Below are positions 25,882-35,082 of a stretch of DNA of 64,000 nucleotides, piece by piece. The notes under the pieces were generated by a model. It was not told the origin of the DNA and made no database searches. It saw only the letters and a program-made list of their open reading frames with translations. Within the stretch, counting starts at the first letter, position 1. Each line of letters starts with the position of its first letter. Made by a program: the position numbers and the translations under genes. Origin of the DNA: Paenibacillus terrigena DSM 21567 (GTDB taxonomy: Bacteria > Bacillota > Bacilli > Paenibacillales > Paenibacillaceae); NCBI RefSeq assembly GCF_000374845.1, contig NZ_KB895413.1:1-64000 (forward strand). Direction: 5' to 3'.

Positions 25882-27279
25882 TTGGGTATTCAGCGAAGAT
25901 TGGTGGGTAGTTACCTTCTGGTTACATGTATTACGGTACTCATTCTGGAAATTTTCCTATTGGTCTCGGTGAAATATTACTATGATCACAATGTCGAGCG
26001 GTTTCTCATGAATCAAGGGGAATTATCCGCTTCTTTTTTTCAGCAATATTTCGCCGATGAGGACGTAGAGAAGCAATCAGAGCGTTTATTAAAAGGGTTC
26101 GCACACAATTCGGATGCACAAGTACAGATCCTAACTGCATCGGGGAACCTTCTTCAAGACTCCACAGGACTTCAAAGCACGAAACTCCTGATTCAATTTC
26201 AAGATGTACTAACTGCTTCTCAAGGTGTCGTCGGCCGCTGGAAGGGGACAGAGCCTGTCACCCAGGAGCCTATTCTAGCCGTGTCGTTCCCCCTTATTGC
26301 TAAAGACAAAACCGTAGGTATCGTTCGATTTGTGACCTCCTTGACCGAGACGAATCGTACCGTGAACCAAATTTCAATGATCCTCATTGTTGCTGGCATG
26401 ATCGTGATTGTGATGGTAACGTCGCTTAGTGTGTTCTTGTCTCGAACGATTACGAAGTCGATCAAAGATCTCAAACGGGCTGCTGACCGAATGAACGAAG
26501 GAGACTTCTCTGTAAGGGCTCATATTCGATATCGAGATGAACTCGGATCTCTTGCAGAGACATTGAATATGATGGCATCCAAAGTTGTCCAAAATGAAAA
26601 GCTTAAAAATGAATTCATATCCTCCGTTTCTCATGAACTCCGCACGCCTCTTACATCGATCAAAGGTTGGGTCATTACCTTGAAATCGAATGGAGGGGAG
26701 AACAAGCCTCTTCTTCTTGAAGGTCTTGATATTATGGAGTCAGAGAGCGAACGGTTAACGGACATGGTCGATGAATTGTTGGATTTCTCGAAATTAGATA
26801 ACGGAAGAATCACATTACAACTTGGCCCGATCCATGTATCCGAATTCTTGCATCAAATCGGCAAACAGCTTGCTCCACGAGCTGCACGGCAGGGGGTTAA
26901 GTTCGAAATCGAAGCTGAAGAAACATTGCCAGTCATTCAAGCTGATTCGAATCGGTTGAAGCAGGTCATGCTGAATCTGATCGATAATGCCTTGAAATTT
27001 ACAGATCCTTATGAGCGTATTCTTATACAGGCAAGTTCTGTACAAGGAGGAGTTGTCATTTCCGTTCAAGATACTGGTTCAGGCATCGGGGAAGAGGATC
27101 TGGAAAATGTAAGGAATAAGTTCTATAAAGTGGATAAGCATGCGCCCGGCAGCGGCCTGGGTCTCTCTATTTCGGAACAGATCGTTAAGTTGCATCATGG
27201 TGAATTGAGAATTACGAGTCAGATCGGCGTGGGAACGACGGTGCAAATCTTTCTGCCGTCAAATTTAACTATTTCATAA
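25882..27279 (+). CDS. Membrane sensor histidine kinase
   Basis: 465-residue HisKA kinase. TM1 at about 8-31, an extracellular sensor region of about 130 residues (31-163), TM2 at 164-187, HAMP at 188-240, HisKA with phospho-acceptor His251 in SSVSHELRTPLTSIKGW, and HATPase_c with the N box (MLNLIDNALKF), QDTGSGIGEEDL and PGSGLGLSISEQ. The start is set at TTG 25882, eight bases after GGAAGG, giving a one-base gap to the regulator gene. A longer frame from 25801 overlaps the regulator and is rejected. The ligand is unknown. Confidence 0.92.
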   Translation: MGIQRRLVGSYLLVTCITVLILEIFLLVSVKYYYDHNVERFLMNQGELSASFFQQYFADEDVEKQSERLLKGFAHNSDAQVQILTASGNLLQDSTGLQSTKLLIQFQDVLTASQGVVGRWKGTEPVTQEPILAVSFPLIAKDKTVGIVRFVTSLTETNRTVNQISMILIVAGMIVIVMVTSLSVFLSRTITKSIKDLKRAADRMNEGDFSVRAHIRYRDELGSLAETLNMMASKVVQNEKLKNEFISSVSHELRTPLTSIKGWVITLKSNGGENKPLLLEGLDIMESESERLTDMVDELLDFSKLDNGRITLQLGPIHVSEFLHQIGKQLAPRAARQGVKFEIEAEETLPVIQADSNRLKQVMLNLIDNALKFTDPYERILIQASSVQGGVVISVQDTGSGIGEEDLENVRNKFYKVDKHAPGSGLGLSISEQIVKLHHGELRITSQIGVGTTVQIFLPSNLTIS

Positions 27280-27343
27280 CCTCTTTATTCGCTTTCGTAG
27301 ATAGAATAGGAGATAACAGTAACAAGAGGAGTAGGATATCATC

Positions 27344-27877
27344 ATGCTCAATAGATTCATACGGCAAGGTATCATGTTCACTGGATTATTGATGATTGGA
27401 GGATGCGGGGTTCCTTCGATGCCTGCGGATTTGATTAAACCCCCATTAACGGGAGAAAGCATGCAGCACGACAAAACCACGCAAGAATTGTTCAGTCTAT
27501 TACCGGTTGAAGCACAAGTGCAATCCCCGATCCAAGGGAAACAAGGGAATGATATCTCTTATGGAGATATGGATGGAGACGGCGTTAATGAAGCAGTAGT
27601 GGTGTATGAGGAGCCGGGAACCAAAGGAAAAATGCTAAAAGCCGCGGTGTTCAAGCAGCATAATGAAGAGTGGCGCATTATTTCGGAAATGAAAGGGTTT
27701 GGCTATGGCTTGGAATATGCCGGGTTTCCAGACCTCAATCATGATGGTCGATCCGAGCTCGTATTAAGCTGGTCTCTAGGAGCTGCTGGCAATGGCATGG
27801 ATATATATGAATGGAGCGACAATGCACTGAAGCTGCTGTCTAAGCAGGAGTATCATGGCAAACTGGAATTCGAATAA
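27344..27877 (+). CDS. Lipoprotein with VCBS/FG-GAP-like repeats
   Basis: 177-residue lipoprotein: MLNRFIRQGIMFTGLLMIGG then C, a good lipobox. Two Asp-rich repeats, YGDMDGDGVNEAVVVYEE and FPDLNHDGRSELVLSW, are FG-GAP/VCBS-type beta-propeller blades that often bind calcium. It would be anchored on the outer face of the membrane. It lies 64 bases after the kinase and 45 before the first SEDS gene, so probably one transcript. AGAGGAG precedes ATG 27344. A role in sensing or envelope assembly is possible but unproven. Confidence 0.8.
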   Translation: MLNRFIRQGIMFTGLLMIGGCGVPSMPADLIKPPLTGESMQHDKTTQELFSLLPVEAQVQSPIQGKQGNDISYGDMDGDGVNEAVVVYEEPGTKGKMLKAAVFKQHNEEWRIISEMKGFGYGLEYAGFPDLNHDGRSELVLSWSLGAAGNGMDIYEWSDNALKLLSKQEYHGKLEFE

Positions 27878-27922
27878 TCGTCGTCACGTCGGACAGAGCA
27901 TGGCGTAAGAGTAAGGGGTGTT

Positions 27923-29056
27923 GTGATATTGAGCGGTAAATCCAGAGGCCGCCCAGATTTTCTGCTTCTATTCGTAACGATTGCGCTTGTAGGATTCGGT
28001 TTACTGATGATTTTTAGCGCGAGCACGCCGATAGCAATGATCAAACACGATAGTCCGTGGCACTATGTTATGAAACAAGGCATATTTGCGCTCATCGGAT
28101 TATTTGTGATGCTCTTTTTTATGAATATTCCTTATCGATGGTGGAAAAAAACAGCGCCTTTCTTGCTGCTGTTCGCCTTAATCGCGCTTATTCTGGTATT
28201 AATTTTCGGTGTAAATATAAATGGTGCGAGACGCTGGTTCGTGCTCGGCGGGTTCAATCTGCAGCCGGCAGAGTTCACAAAGCTATCCATGATTGTCTAC
28301 TTGTCAGCGATTATTAGCAGAAAAGGTGAGCATATACGGAAGTTCCGAAAAGGCCTGCTCCCGATTTTCATCATGATTGGTATCCTGTTGCTGCTTGTCA
28401 TGAAGCAACCCGATTTTGGTACCGTGTTAATTCTACTCTGTATAGCCGCGACGATTATCGTAATTGGCGGCGTTGATCTTCGTCACATCTTTCTGTTAAG
28501 TCTTGGACTAATCCCGGTCTTTATCTATCTTGCTGTAAGTAAGAGCTACCGTCTTCAGCGAATCACCTCTTTTCTAAATCCAATTGATAACCCGCAAGGA
28601 TCGGGATATCAACTTATTCAGTCTCTTTATGCGCTGGGTCATGGAAGTATGACGGGGACGGGACTCGGGAAGAGTGTGCAAAAGTTATTTTATTTGCCTG
28701 AAGCACATACCGACTTTATTTTTGCAGTGGTTGGGGAGGAATTCGGTTTCGTAGGCTCATTCGCATTCATCATGGTCTTCTTCCTATTTATCTGGCGAGG
28801 GATCAATGCGGCCCTGAAGAGCGACGATCCCTTTGGGATTATGCTGGGAATGGGTATCGTTATGATGATATGTATTCAATTTCTGTTAAATATCGGTGCT
28901 GTTACAGGGAGTCTGCCGATTACGGGAGTGCCGCTACCCTTCATCAGTTATGGCGGTTCTTCATTGATATTGTGCCTGGCGAGTACGGGAATCCTACTAA
29001 GTATATCTAGGGACAATCATCGGAGACGTCAAGCGAGTGAATTCAATACGAGATAA
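27923..29056 (+). CDS. SEDS family protein (FtsW/RodA/SpoVE type), first of a pair
   Basis: 377-residue polytopic membrane protein with about ten helices. SEDS marks: LVGFGLLMIFSAST, INGARRWFVLGGFNLQPAEF, MKQPDFGTVLILL, DFIFAVVGEEFGFVGS and ITGVPLPFISYGGSSLI. SEDS proteins polymerise lipid II glycan strands together with a class B PBP. No PBP gene is seen here. GTG 27923 and TTG 27929 are both possible after AAGGGGTG. It is distinct in sequence from the second SEDS gene that follows after 14 bases, so not a recent duplication. Confidence 0.9.
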   Translation: MILSGKSRGRPDFLLLFVTIALVGFGLLMIFSASTPIAMIKHDSPWHYVMKQGIFALIGLFVMLFFMNIPYRWWKKTAPFLLLFALIALILVLIFGVNINGARRWFVLGGFNLQPAEFTKLSMIVYLSAIISRKGEHIRKFRKGLLPIFIMIGILLLLVMKQPDFGTVLILLCIAATIIVIGGVDLRHIFLLSLGLIPVFIYLAVSKSYRLQRITSFLNPIDNPQGSGYQLIQSLYALGHGSMTGTGLGKSVQKLFYLPEAHTDFIFAVVGEEFGFVGSFAFIMVFFLFIWRGINAALKSDDPFGIMLGMGIVMMICIQFLLNIGAVTGSLPITGVPLPFISYGGSSLILCLASTGILLSISRDNHRRRQASEFNTR

Positions 29057-29070
29057 ATAGAGGTTATCAG

Positions 29071-30195
29071 ATGAGTGTTATGCAAAAAATTAGAAATCTA
29101 GATTCAATCACAATCATCGTTATGGTGTGTCTTGTTACTATTGGGACGATAGCCATTTATGGAGCAACGACACAGACGAATTTAGAAGGGTTGGAAATGA
29201 GTAATGTAGTGCTGTTCGCGGCTTTCTGCGTTCCGATGCTAGCAATGGCGTTGCTAGATTACAAGCTATTGGTCGGCAAACTATCCTATATTTTCTATGG
29301 ATTTGGCATCGGAATGCTCGTTCTTGTGAAATTTACCGGAGAGAATATTAACGGTGCGGTGCGATGGTTAAGTATCGGTCATTTCCAGCTTCAACCCTCG
29401 GAACCTGCTAAAATATTTACGATTTTGTTGATTGCGCATTTATTGAGCAAGAGGGAAGGCGAGAAGCTTCGATTGATTCAAGATTTATTGCCCATCGGCA
29501 TAGTTTTCGCCATCCCAACGATTCTCATTATGCAGCAGCCTGATCTAGGGACATCGCTTGTTTTTGTTGGCGTTCTCCTCAGTATGCTGTGGATGGGGAA
29601 CATTCGAGCAACCTATATGATACTGTTCTTGAGTCTTGTGGCTATTGTAGTCGGTACGATTTTATGGCTTTATTATGCGAATTTCGAATTATTGTCCAAG
29701 ATTGTTGAGCCGCATCAAATGTCGAGAATACAGACTTTTCTAGACCCCACTTCGGATCCAGATAAATCTTGGCATGTGAAGAATGCGATGAATGCGATCG
29801 GTTCAGGCGGATTGAGCGGCAGTGACGGAGCATATTTACGGAAAGGGTTCATTCCTTATGCCTATTCCGATTCGATCTATGTTGTAATCGGCGAAGTGTA
29901 TGGGTTCGTAGGTTCGGCTGTGCTGCTGCTGTTATACTTTTTATTGATATATCGTTTAGTGCATATTGTGATGGAGAGTAGAGATTTAGCAGGCTCCTAC
30001 CTCGTCATTGGGCTGATCGGCATGTTTGTATTTCAGATTTTCGTTAACATTGGCATGCATATCGGTCTGGTGCCCTTAACGGGGATATCGTTGCCATTTA
30101 TAAGTTACGGAGGCAGCTCCCTCCTCAGTAACATGATTGCTATCGGGCTCGCGCTCAGTGTCAAAGTCCATCGCAATGTGATCGATCTCGCGTAA
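29071..30195 (+). CDS. SEDS family protein (FtsW/RodA/SpoVE type), second of a pair
   Basis: 374-residue membrane protein with the same family marks: INGAVRWLSIGHFQLQPSEP, MQQPDLGTSLVFVGVL, SDSIYVVIGEVYGFVGSAVL and LTGISLPFISYGGSSLLS. ATG 29071 follows a GAGGTT site. Last gene of the two-component/lipoprotein/SEDS run. Its stop codon (30193-30195) overlaps the right copy of the 59-bp repeat, so whatever once followed it has been replaced by a DUF779 fragment. Confidence 0.9.
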   Translation: MSVMQKIRNLDSITIIVMVCLVTIGTIAIYGATTQTNLEGLEMSNVVLFAAFCVPMLAMALLDYKLLVGKLSYIFYGFGIGMLVLVKFTGENINGAVRWLSIGHFQLQPSEPAKIFTILLIAHLLSKREGEKLRLIQDLLPIGIVFAIPTILIMQQPDLGTSLVFVGVLLSMLWMGNIRATYMILFLSLVAIVVGTILWLYYANFELLSKIVEPHQMSRIQTFLDPTSDPDKSWHVKNAMNAIGSGGLSGSDGAYLRKGFIPYAYSDSIYVVIGEVYGFVGSAVLLLLYFLLIYRLVHIVMESRDLAGSYLVIGLIGMFVFQIFVNIGMHIGLVPLTGISLPFISYGGSSLLSNMIAIGLALSVKVHRNVIDLA

Positions 30196-30252
30196 TACGC
30201 AGCTGATCATCGACGTCGTGCCTGGCAGAGGGGGGATGTTCTCCCTTGAAGG
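30194..30252. repeat. 59-bp direct repeat, right copy
   Basis: Matches 20122-20180 within the DUF779 gene at 58 of 59 bases and starts on the stop codon of the second SEDS gene. Here it encodes nothing. Same orientation as the left copy. Confidence 0.9.
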
Positions 30253-30286
30253 GCAGAAGGTCGTACTGAAAATTGAAAGTTGTCGA

Positions 30287-30330
30287 GATCCCTGTGGGTG
30301 CCTTTTATGGCCCGACAGGGATTTTTTGTA
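30287..30330 (+). terminator. Terminator of the SEDS operon
   Basis: ATCCCTGTGGGTGCC (30288-30302) pairs with GGCCCGACAGGGAT (30309-30322) with a small internal mismatch, followed by TTTTTTGT. Confidence 0.75.
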
Positions 30331-30382
30331 TTTTTATTCGAATTTTTGATAGTAAAATATACAATATTTTAGTAAAAATAAA

Positions 30383-30410
30383 TTGACAACAAACATATTA
30401 AGAGTATATT
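30383..30410 (+). promoter_or_regulatory. Upstream promoter candidate P1 of the sugar ABC operon
   Basis: TTGACA (30383-30388), 16-base spacer, TATATT (30405-30410), within a very AT-rich leader about 270 bases before the lipoprotein start. Confidence 0.5.
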
Positions 30411-30469
30411 TTTAAGTAATATTATTCCAAAAAACATATTAAATTGAATTTATAGAGTCTGAATTGATC

Positions 30470-30488
30470 GTTTTCAATCGATGAAAAC
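30470..30488. promoter_or_regulatory. Operator-like palindrome
   Basis: GTTTTCA and TGAAAAC flank ATCGA, a 19-bp palindrome between the two promoter candidates. It could bind the divergent FCD-GntR regulator at 35083 or an unlinked repressor. Confidence 0.5.
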
Positions 30489-30545
30489 CAAAACAATCGA
30501 AATATTCAGTAAAAATTTATTAAAAACATAAAATTTGAAGAGATA

Positions 30546-30574
30546 TTGACAGCGTATATTTATTATACTATATT
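30546..30574 (+). promoter_or_regulatory. Promoter P2 of the sugar ABC operon
   Basis: TTGACA (30546-30551), 17-base spacer, TATATT (30569-30574), leaving a leader of about 95 bases before the start codon. The best sigma-A match in this gap. Confidence 0.65.
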
Positions 30575-30677
30575 TACCTGTAATACAGGTATACAGTTAT
30601 ATAGTTTGATTGCATTCGTCATAGATCGTATAACTTCAACTGTACTAATTCTAAAAAAATTGGGGAGGTTTTCTAGA

Positions 30678-32006
30678 ATGGTTCGTACAAAGAGAATGGC
30701 TTTATTCGTTTTAACATGTGTTATGCTGACCTCGATGGTGATGTCAGGTTGTGGTTCATCTTCTAAGGACAGCAATGACAGCGCTTCCAAAGGCGGAGGT
30801 ACCGTCACGCTCAAGATGATTGAAAGCTTGACTAGTCCGGAAAGGACGGAAGTACTAAAGAAAATGCTGGGTGAGTTCGAACAGCAGAATCCTGGTATTA
30901 AAGTCGAACTGATCTCCCCACCGCTGCAAAACGCAGATACGAAGATTGCAACGATGCTCGCCGCAAAAGAAGATCTAGATGTGCTTGAGGTACGCGATAT
31001 TACGGCAAAGCAGTTTGTAACCAATAAATTCATTGAAGATTTGAAAGCGTATACAAGCAAATGGGAAAACTATAAGACGTTGAATGACAGTGCGAAGATG
31101 TCGGCGAATTACATCGACAATACACCATATTACATCCCATATGGTCTGTATCAGAAGATCTTATTCTACCGTAAAGATTTTTTCGATGCGAAAGGGTTGA
31201 CCCCGCCGGCAACATGGCAGGAAGTGTATGAGAAAGGGAAGGCCCTAACAGATCCTGCTCAAAACCGTTATGGCTATGCTTATCGTGGCGGTGCAGGTGG
31301 CGATAACTTTACGCTGATGATAACTCAAGCGTTCAACGCAGATCAGATCAATCCGGATGATTCGATGTTCCTCAAAGACGGGAAAACGATATTCTCAACG
31401 CCAGAATCCAAGCAAGCCATGGATTTATTCACAAAAATTTATCAAGAGGCTTCTCCGAAGGATTCAACGAACTGGGCATTCTCGGAAACTGTGGAGAGCT
31501 TTGTTTCGGGTGTAACAGCGATGTTGATCAATGATCCGGACGTCATCGCCGTAACCAAAGAGAAGATGAAAGAAGGCACATGGGCTACGGCACCTATCCC
31601 GCTCGGTCCAACAGGGAAAGCACCAAGGTTTGTAGGCGCGGCGGGCTGGGGAATGACTTCCTACAGCAAACATAAAGAAGAGGCTTGGAAGCTGATTGAA
31701 TTCTTGTCGAATCCAGATCAGAATTTGGTCTTCGCGAAAGCCGTCGGATTGATTCCAATCCATACGACAGCTGCCGAAGATGAGTTCTTCAAGAAAGGCG
31801 CGTATCAACCATTCATTGATATGAATAGCAAATCGGATCAGTATTTTATGATGCGTGATGCAACAGATTATAAGGGCTATGGCGAGTCTAAGAAAATCGC
31901 AGTGGAAGATAATCAAGCATTGATTCTGAATCAACGTTCGGTCGACGATGTCTTGAAAAACTGGGATAAATATTGGACGGATCAAAAAGCAAATCAGAAG
32001 AAATAA
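30678..32006 (+). CDS. Sugar ABC transporter substrate-binding lipoprotein
   Basis: 442-residue family 1 solute-binding protein. Lipobox SMVMSGC then a Ser/Asp-rich linker; the binding fold shows VTLKMIESLTSPERTEVLKK, PYYIPYGLYQKILFYRKDFF, TPPATWQEVYEKGKAL and FVGAAGWGMTSYSKHKEEAW. It captures an oligosaccharide on the cell surface for the two permeases that follow. ATG 30678 is chosen after GGGGAGG; the upstream extension covers the promoter. No ATPase gene is nearby, so a shared MsmX-type ATPase is likely. Confidence 0.92.
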   Translation: MVRTKRMALFVLTCVMLTSMVMSGCGSSSKDSNDSASKGGGTVTLKMIESLTSPERTEVLKKMLGEFEQQNPGIKVELISPPLQNADTKIATMLAAKEDLDVLEVRDITAKQFVTNKFIEDLKAYTSKWENYKTLNDSAKMSANYIDNTPYYIPYGLYQKILFYRKDFFDAKGLTPPATWQEVYEKGKALTDPAQNRYGYAYRGGAGGDNFTLMITQAFNADQINPDDSMFLKDGKTIFSTPESKQAMDLFTKIYQEASPKDSTNWAFSETVESFVSGVTAMLINDPDVIAVTKEKMKEGTWATAPIPLGPTGKAPRFVGAAGWGMTSYSKHKEEAWKLIEFLSNPDQNLVFAKAVGLIPIHTTAAEDEFFKKGAYQPFIDMNSKSDQYFMMRDATDYKGYGESKKIAVEDNQALILNQRSVDDVLKNWDKYWTDQKANQKK

Positions 32007-32023
32007 ATGGAGCATTAAATAGG

Positions 32024-32051
32024 GGAGATTGGAGCATTGTCTCCAATCTCC
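32024..32051 (+). promoter_or_regulatory. Intra-operon stem-loop after the binding-protein gene
   Basis: GGAGATTGGAG (32024-32034) and CTCCAATCTCC (32041-32051) form a perfect 11-bp stem with a six-base loop and no T-run. Such hairpins protect the 3' end of binding-protein mRNA, as between malE and malF. Confidence 0.65.
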
Positions 32052-32077
32052 GTCTTGGCATCGAGAGGAGGAAAGAA

Positions 32078-32989
32078 ATGAAGAACACCGTAAAAGCGAG
32101 AAAACCTGTATCTAGTCAAAGTAAATTCATCTTCTTCTGTTTGCTTCCGGCTATTCTCATGGTTGGGATGTTTACGTTTTATCCGTTTTTTCGGGGCATT
32201 GGGATGGCTTTTCAGAACTATACCTTATTCGACTTAACGGACATCCACTTCATTGGGCTGGACAATTTCAAGACGATTTTCGAACAGCCGCAATTTCTGC
32301 AAGCATTATCCAATAGCTTCTATTGGGTGTTCGTATCTTTGATCTTTCAATTTGTCATTGGGTTTATTCTAGCGCTCCTGCTGAAAAAGCCGTTTAAGGG
32401 CAGAGGCGTATACCAAGGCTTTATATTCTACTCTTGGGCCATGTCTGGATTCCTGATCGGCATCATCTGGAGATGGATGTTGAATGGACAAATTGGTGTT
32501 ATTAACGATTTGCTGTTAAAAGTGGGTCTAATCGAGGAACGCATCGGATTCTTGTCCGATCCGAAATGGTCGCTTGCTTCCGTCATCGTAGCGAATGTAT
32601 GGTACGGTATTGCATTCTTTGCGATCATGCTGCTCGCAGCACTTCAATCGATTCCAGACGATCTGTATGAATCTGCAGGAATCGATGGGGCGAATTGGTT
32701 CCACAAGCTGTTCTACGTAACCATTCCGTACATTATGCCGACGATTATTGCGTCGACATTGCTGCGGGTGATATGGATATTCAACTTCCCGGATATCATC
32801 TATGCGATGACGAATGGGGGACCGGCAGGATCGACACATATTCTGGCGACATACATGATGGACAAAATCATGTTCGGCGGGGATTACGGTCAAGCCGGAG
32901 CGGCAGGTGTCATCATGATTATTCTCTTAGCAATGTATACCATATTCTACCTGACGGCGACGAAGTCTGGGAAAGGGGCTGACTTCTAA
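32078..32989 (+). CDS. Sugar ABC transporter permease (MalF type)
   Basis: 303-residue permease with six membrane helices: FIFFCLLPAILMVGMFTFYP and further segments. The EAA-like loop is YESAGIDGANWFHKLFYVTI. AGGAGG precedes ATG 32078; the longer frame from 31973 overlaps the upstream gene. It pairs with the next gene to form the channel. Confidence 0.93.
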   Translation: MKNTVKARKPVSSQSKFIFFCLLPAILMVGMFTFYPFFRGIGMAFQNYTLFDLTDIHFIGLDNFKTIFEQPQFLQALSNSFYWVFVSLIFQFVIGFILALLLKKPFKGRGVYQGFIFYSWAMSGFLIGIIWRWMLNGQIGVINDLLLKVGLIEERIGFLSDPKWSLASVIVANVWYGIAFFAIMLLAALQSIPDDLYESAGIDGANWFHKLFYVTIPYIMPTIIASTLLRVIWIFNFPDIIYAMTNGGPAGSTHILATYMMDKIMFGGDYGQAGAAGVIMIILLAMYTIFYLTATKSGKGADF

Positions 32990-33825
32990 TGAAACATCGG
33001 CTTCAGTCTCTAGGAATCTCTTTGAAGGTTCTTTTCTTGAGTTTGTTTTTGATCGTCATGGTCTTTCCACTCTACTGGATTACGATAACTTCGTTAAAGC
33101 CATCAGACGAGATTTTCTCTATCCCGCTGCAATATTGGCCGGCGCATATTACCTTTGACAATTTTATTAATATTTTCAATATATCTAATTTTCACATTTA
33201 CATTATGAACAGCTTGATTGTCTCGCTGACGGCTTCACTGGTTGTGCTGATGATCGCGGTACTCAGTGCTTATGTACTGGCCCGATACCATTTTAAAGGA
33301 AATAAACAGATTATGTATGCCTTTTTCTTGACGCAAATGATCCCTGCATTTATCGGTTTCGCTCCACTGTATATCATGATGTCTCATTTCGGGCTGCTCA
33401 ATAAGCTATATTCCTTGATGATCGTCTATACAGCGGGGTTAATTCCGTTCTGTACCATTATGCTGCGAGGTTTCTTCCAGCGGATTCCGTCAAGTCTGGA
33501 AGAAGCTGCGATGATCGATGGCTGCTCTCGCTTGTCGGCTCTACTTCGCGTGATCCTACCGGTGATGCTTCCGGGTATTGCAGCTACGTTTATTTTTGCC
33601 TTCGTTCAGAATTGGAATGAATTGTTCCTGTCCATTATGTTTATCGATCAGGAAAGCTCGAAGACGATTCCGGTGGCGATTAACGGGTTCATTACGAAGT
33701 TTAATATTGATTGGGGTCCGATGTCTGCAGGCGCTGTCTTATCCGTTATTCCGACGATCATTATTTTTGCGTTCTGTCAGAAAATGATCGTGGGTGGATT
33801 AACGCAAGGCGCAGAGAAGGGATAG
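32989..33825 (+). CDS. Sugar ABC transporter permease (MalG type)
   Basis: 278-residue permease with six helices; EAA loop LEEAAMIDGCSRLSALLRVI, and the typical C-terminal positively charged end (MIVGGLTQGAEKG). Its ATG overlaps the stop of the preceding permease by one base, which implies translational coupling. Confidence 0.93.
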   Translation: MKHRLQSLGISLKVLFLSLFLIVMVFPLYWITITSLKPSDEIFSIPLQYWPAHITFDNFINIFNISNFHIYIMNSLIVSLTASLVVLMIAVLSAYVLARYHFKGNKQIMYAFFLTQMIPAFIGFAPLYIMMSHFGLLNKLYSLMIVYTAGLIPFCTIMLRGFFQRIPSSLEEAAMIDGCSRLSALLRVILPVMLPGIAATFIFAFVQNWNELFLSIMFIDQESSKTIPVAINGFITKFNIDWGPMSAGAVLSVIPTIIIFAFCQKMIVGGLTQGAEKG

Positions 33826-33866
33826 TTCGGTTACAAGTGATATGTACTAGGGAAGGATGGAAGAAC

Positions 33867-35024
33867 ATGCGGGAACCCGTAAACCTGAACAAAGAGACGA
33901 TCGTCGTGCATGATCCGCATGACGAAAGGCATTATGGAGCTGTATCGTTTCCAGTGTATCAGAATAGCCTATTTACCTTTAAAACACATGAAGAGTTAGA
34001 GACGGCACTCGCTCTTGAAGTCAGTTCAATGATTTATACGAGAGGGAACAATCCGACTGTGGCAATGCTAGAAGATAAGCTTGCGAAGCTGGAAGGCGGG
34101 GAACTGGCTCGTTGTTTCGCCTCGGGTATGGCCGCTATTTCCACAGCTATTCTATCCGTTATACGATCGGGCGATCACATTGTCTGCGTGGATGGTGCCT
34201 ACGGGCCAGCGAAGAAATTTATGGAGCAGTATCTAAGCAAATTTAACATTGAGACGAGCTTTGTCGATGGGAAAGATATCGCGCAGATCGAAGCGGCCGT
34301 TCAAGAAAATACCCGTCTCATTTATTTAGAAAGTCCGACCAGTTTAACGTTTGAATTGCAGGATTTACGTGAGTGCGCTGTGCTTGCTGCAAGGATCGGG
34401 GCAACAACGATTATCGATAATACCTGGGCCACACCTATGTTTCAGAATCCGCTTCAATACGGGATCGATCTGGTCGTTCATTCGATGACGAAATACATCT
34501 CCGGTCATAGCGATCTGGTCGGTGGTGTTATTATTGGGTCGCAGAAGCATATGGATGAATTGTTCGCTAGCGAATTTCAGCTCTTGGGAGGGATTCTTCA
34601 TCCGCAGAGTGCTGCTATTTTTATGCGAGGATTACGGACGCTGCCGCTGCGGATGCAGAAGCATGAGCAGAATGGGCTGCTAATTGCGGGTTACCTGAAT
34701 ACAAGGCCGCATATTATCCGTGTCAATCATCCCGGGCTTCCCGATCATCCGCAGCATGATTTATTCAAGACACAGATGCTCGGAAGCAACAGTCTGTTGT
34801 CTTTTGAAACAGATATCTCCATGGATAACATGAGACAATGGGCGAATTCCCTGCAGTTATTCCGTAAAGGGATCAGCTGGGGCGGTTACGAAAGTCTGAT
34901 CTATATGAAGGAACTATCCGACGGTAAGTTTATCGTTCGCTTGTATATCGGCTTGGAGGAGCCTGATGATCTTATTCGCGATATGGAACAAGCGTTTGAC
35001 AGCATCGGTTGTGGAATAAAGTAA
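33867..35024 (+). CDS. Cys/Met metabolism PLP-dependent enzyme
   Basis: 385-residue fold-type I PLP enzyme of the cystathionine gamma-synthase/lyase and methionine gamma-lyase group. Marks: YTRGNNPTVAMLEDKLAKLE, CFASGMAAISTAIL, YLESPTSLTFE, IIDNTWATPMFQNPLQYGID and Lys209 in HSMTKYISGHSDLVGG. It acts on sulfur amino acids or related substrates in the cytoplasm. ATG 33867 follows GGAAGGA. The position in a sugar ABC operon, 41 bases after the permease, is unusual. The substrate may be an amino- or thio-substituted compound carried by the transporter; this is inference. Confidence 0.88.
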   Translation: MREPVNLNKETIVVHDPHDERHYGAVSFPVYQNSLFTFKTHEELETALALEVSSMIYTRGNNPTVAMLEDKLAKLEGGELARCFASGMAAISTAILSVIRSGDHIVCVDGAYGPAKKFMEQYLSKFNIETSFVDGKDIAQIEAAVQENTRLIYLESPTSLTFELQDLRECAVLAARIGATTIIDNTWATPMFQNPLQYGIDLVVHSMTKYISGHSDLVGGVIIGSQKHMDELFASEFQLLGGILHPQSAAIFMRGLRTLPLRMQKHEQNGLLIAGYLNTRPHIIRVNHPGLPDHPQHDLFKTQMLGSNSLLSFETDISMDNMRQWANSLQLFRKGISWGGYESLIYMKELSDGKFIVRLYIGLEEPDDLIRDMEQAFDSIGCGIK

Positions 35025-35035
35025 AGAAGCATCAA

Positions 35036-35081
35036 AAAAAGTCCGGATGACAGCACGAGTTGCGTTGTCATCAGGACTTTT
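35036..35081. terminator. Bidirectional terminator between convergent genes
   Basis: AAAAGTCCGGATGACA (35038-35053) pairs with TGTCATCAGGACTTTT (35067-35082), with A- and T-runs on the two sides. It ends the PLP-enzyme operon and the minus-strand GntR gene. Confidence 0.85.
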
Positions 35082-35082
35082 C

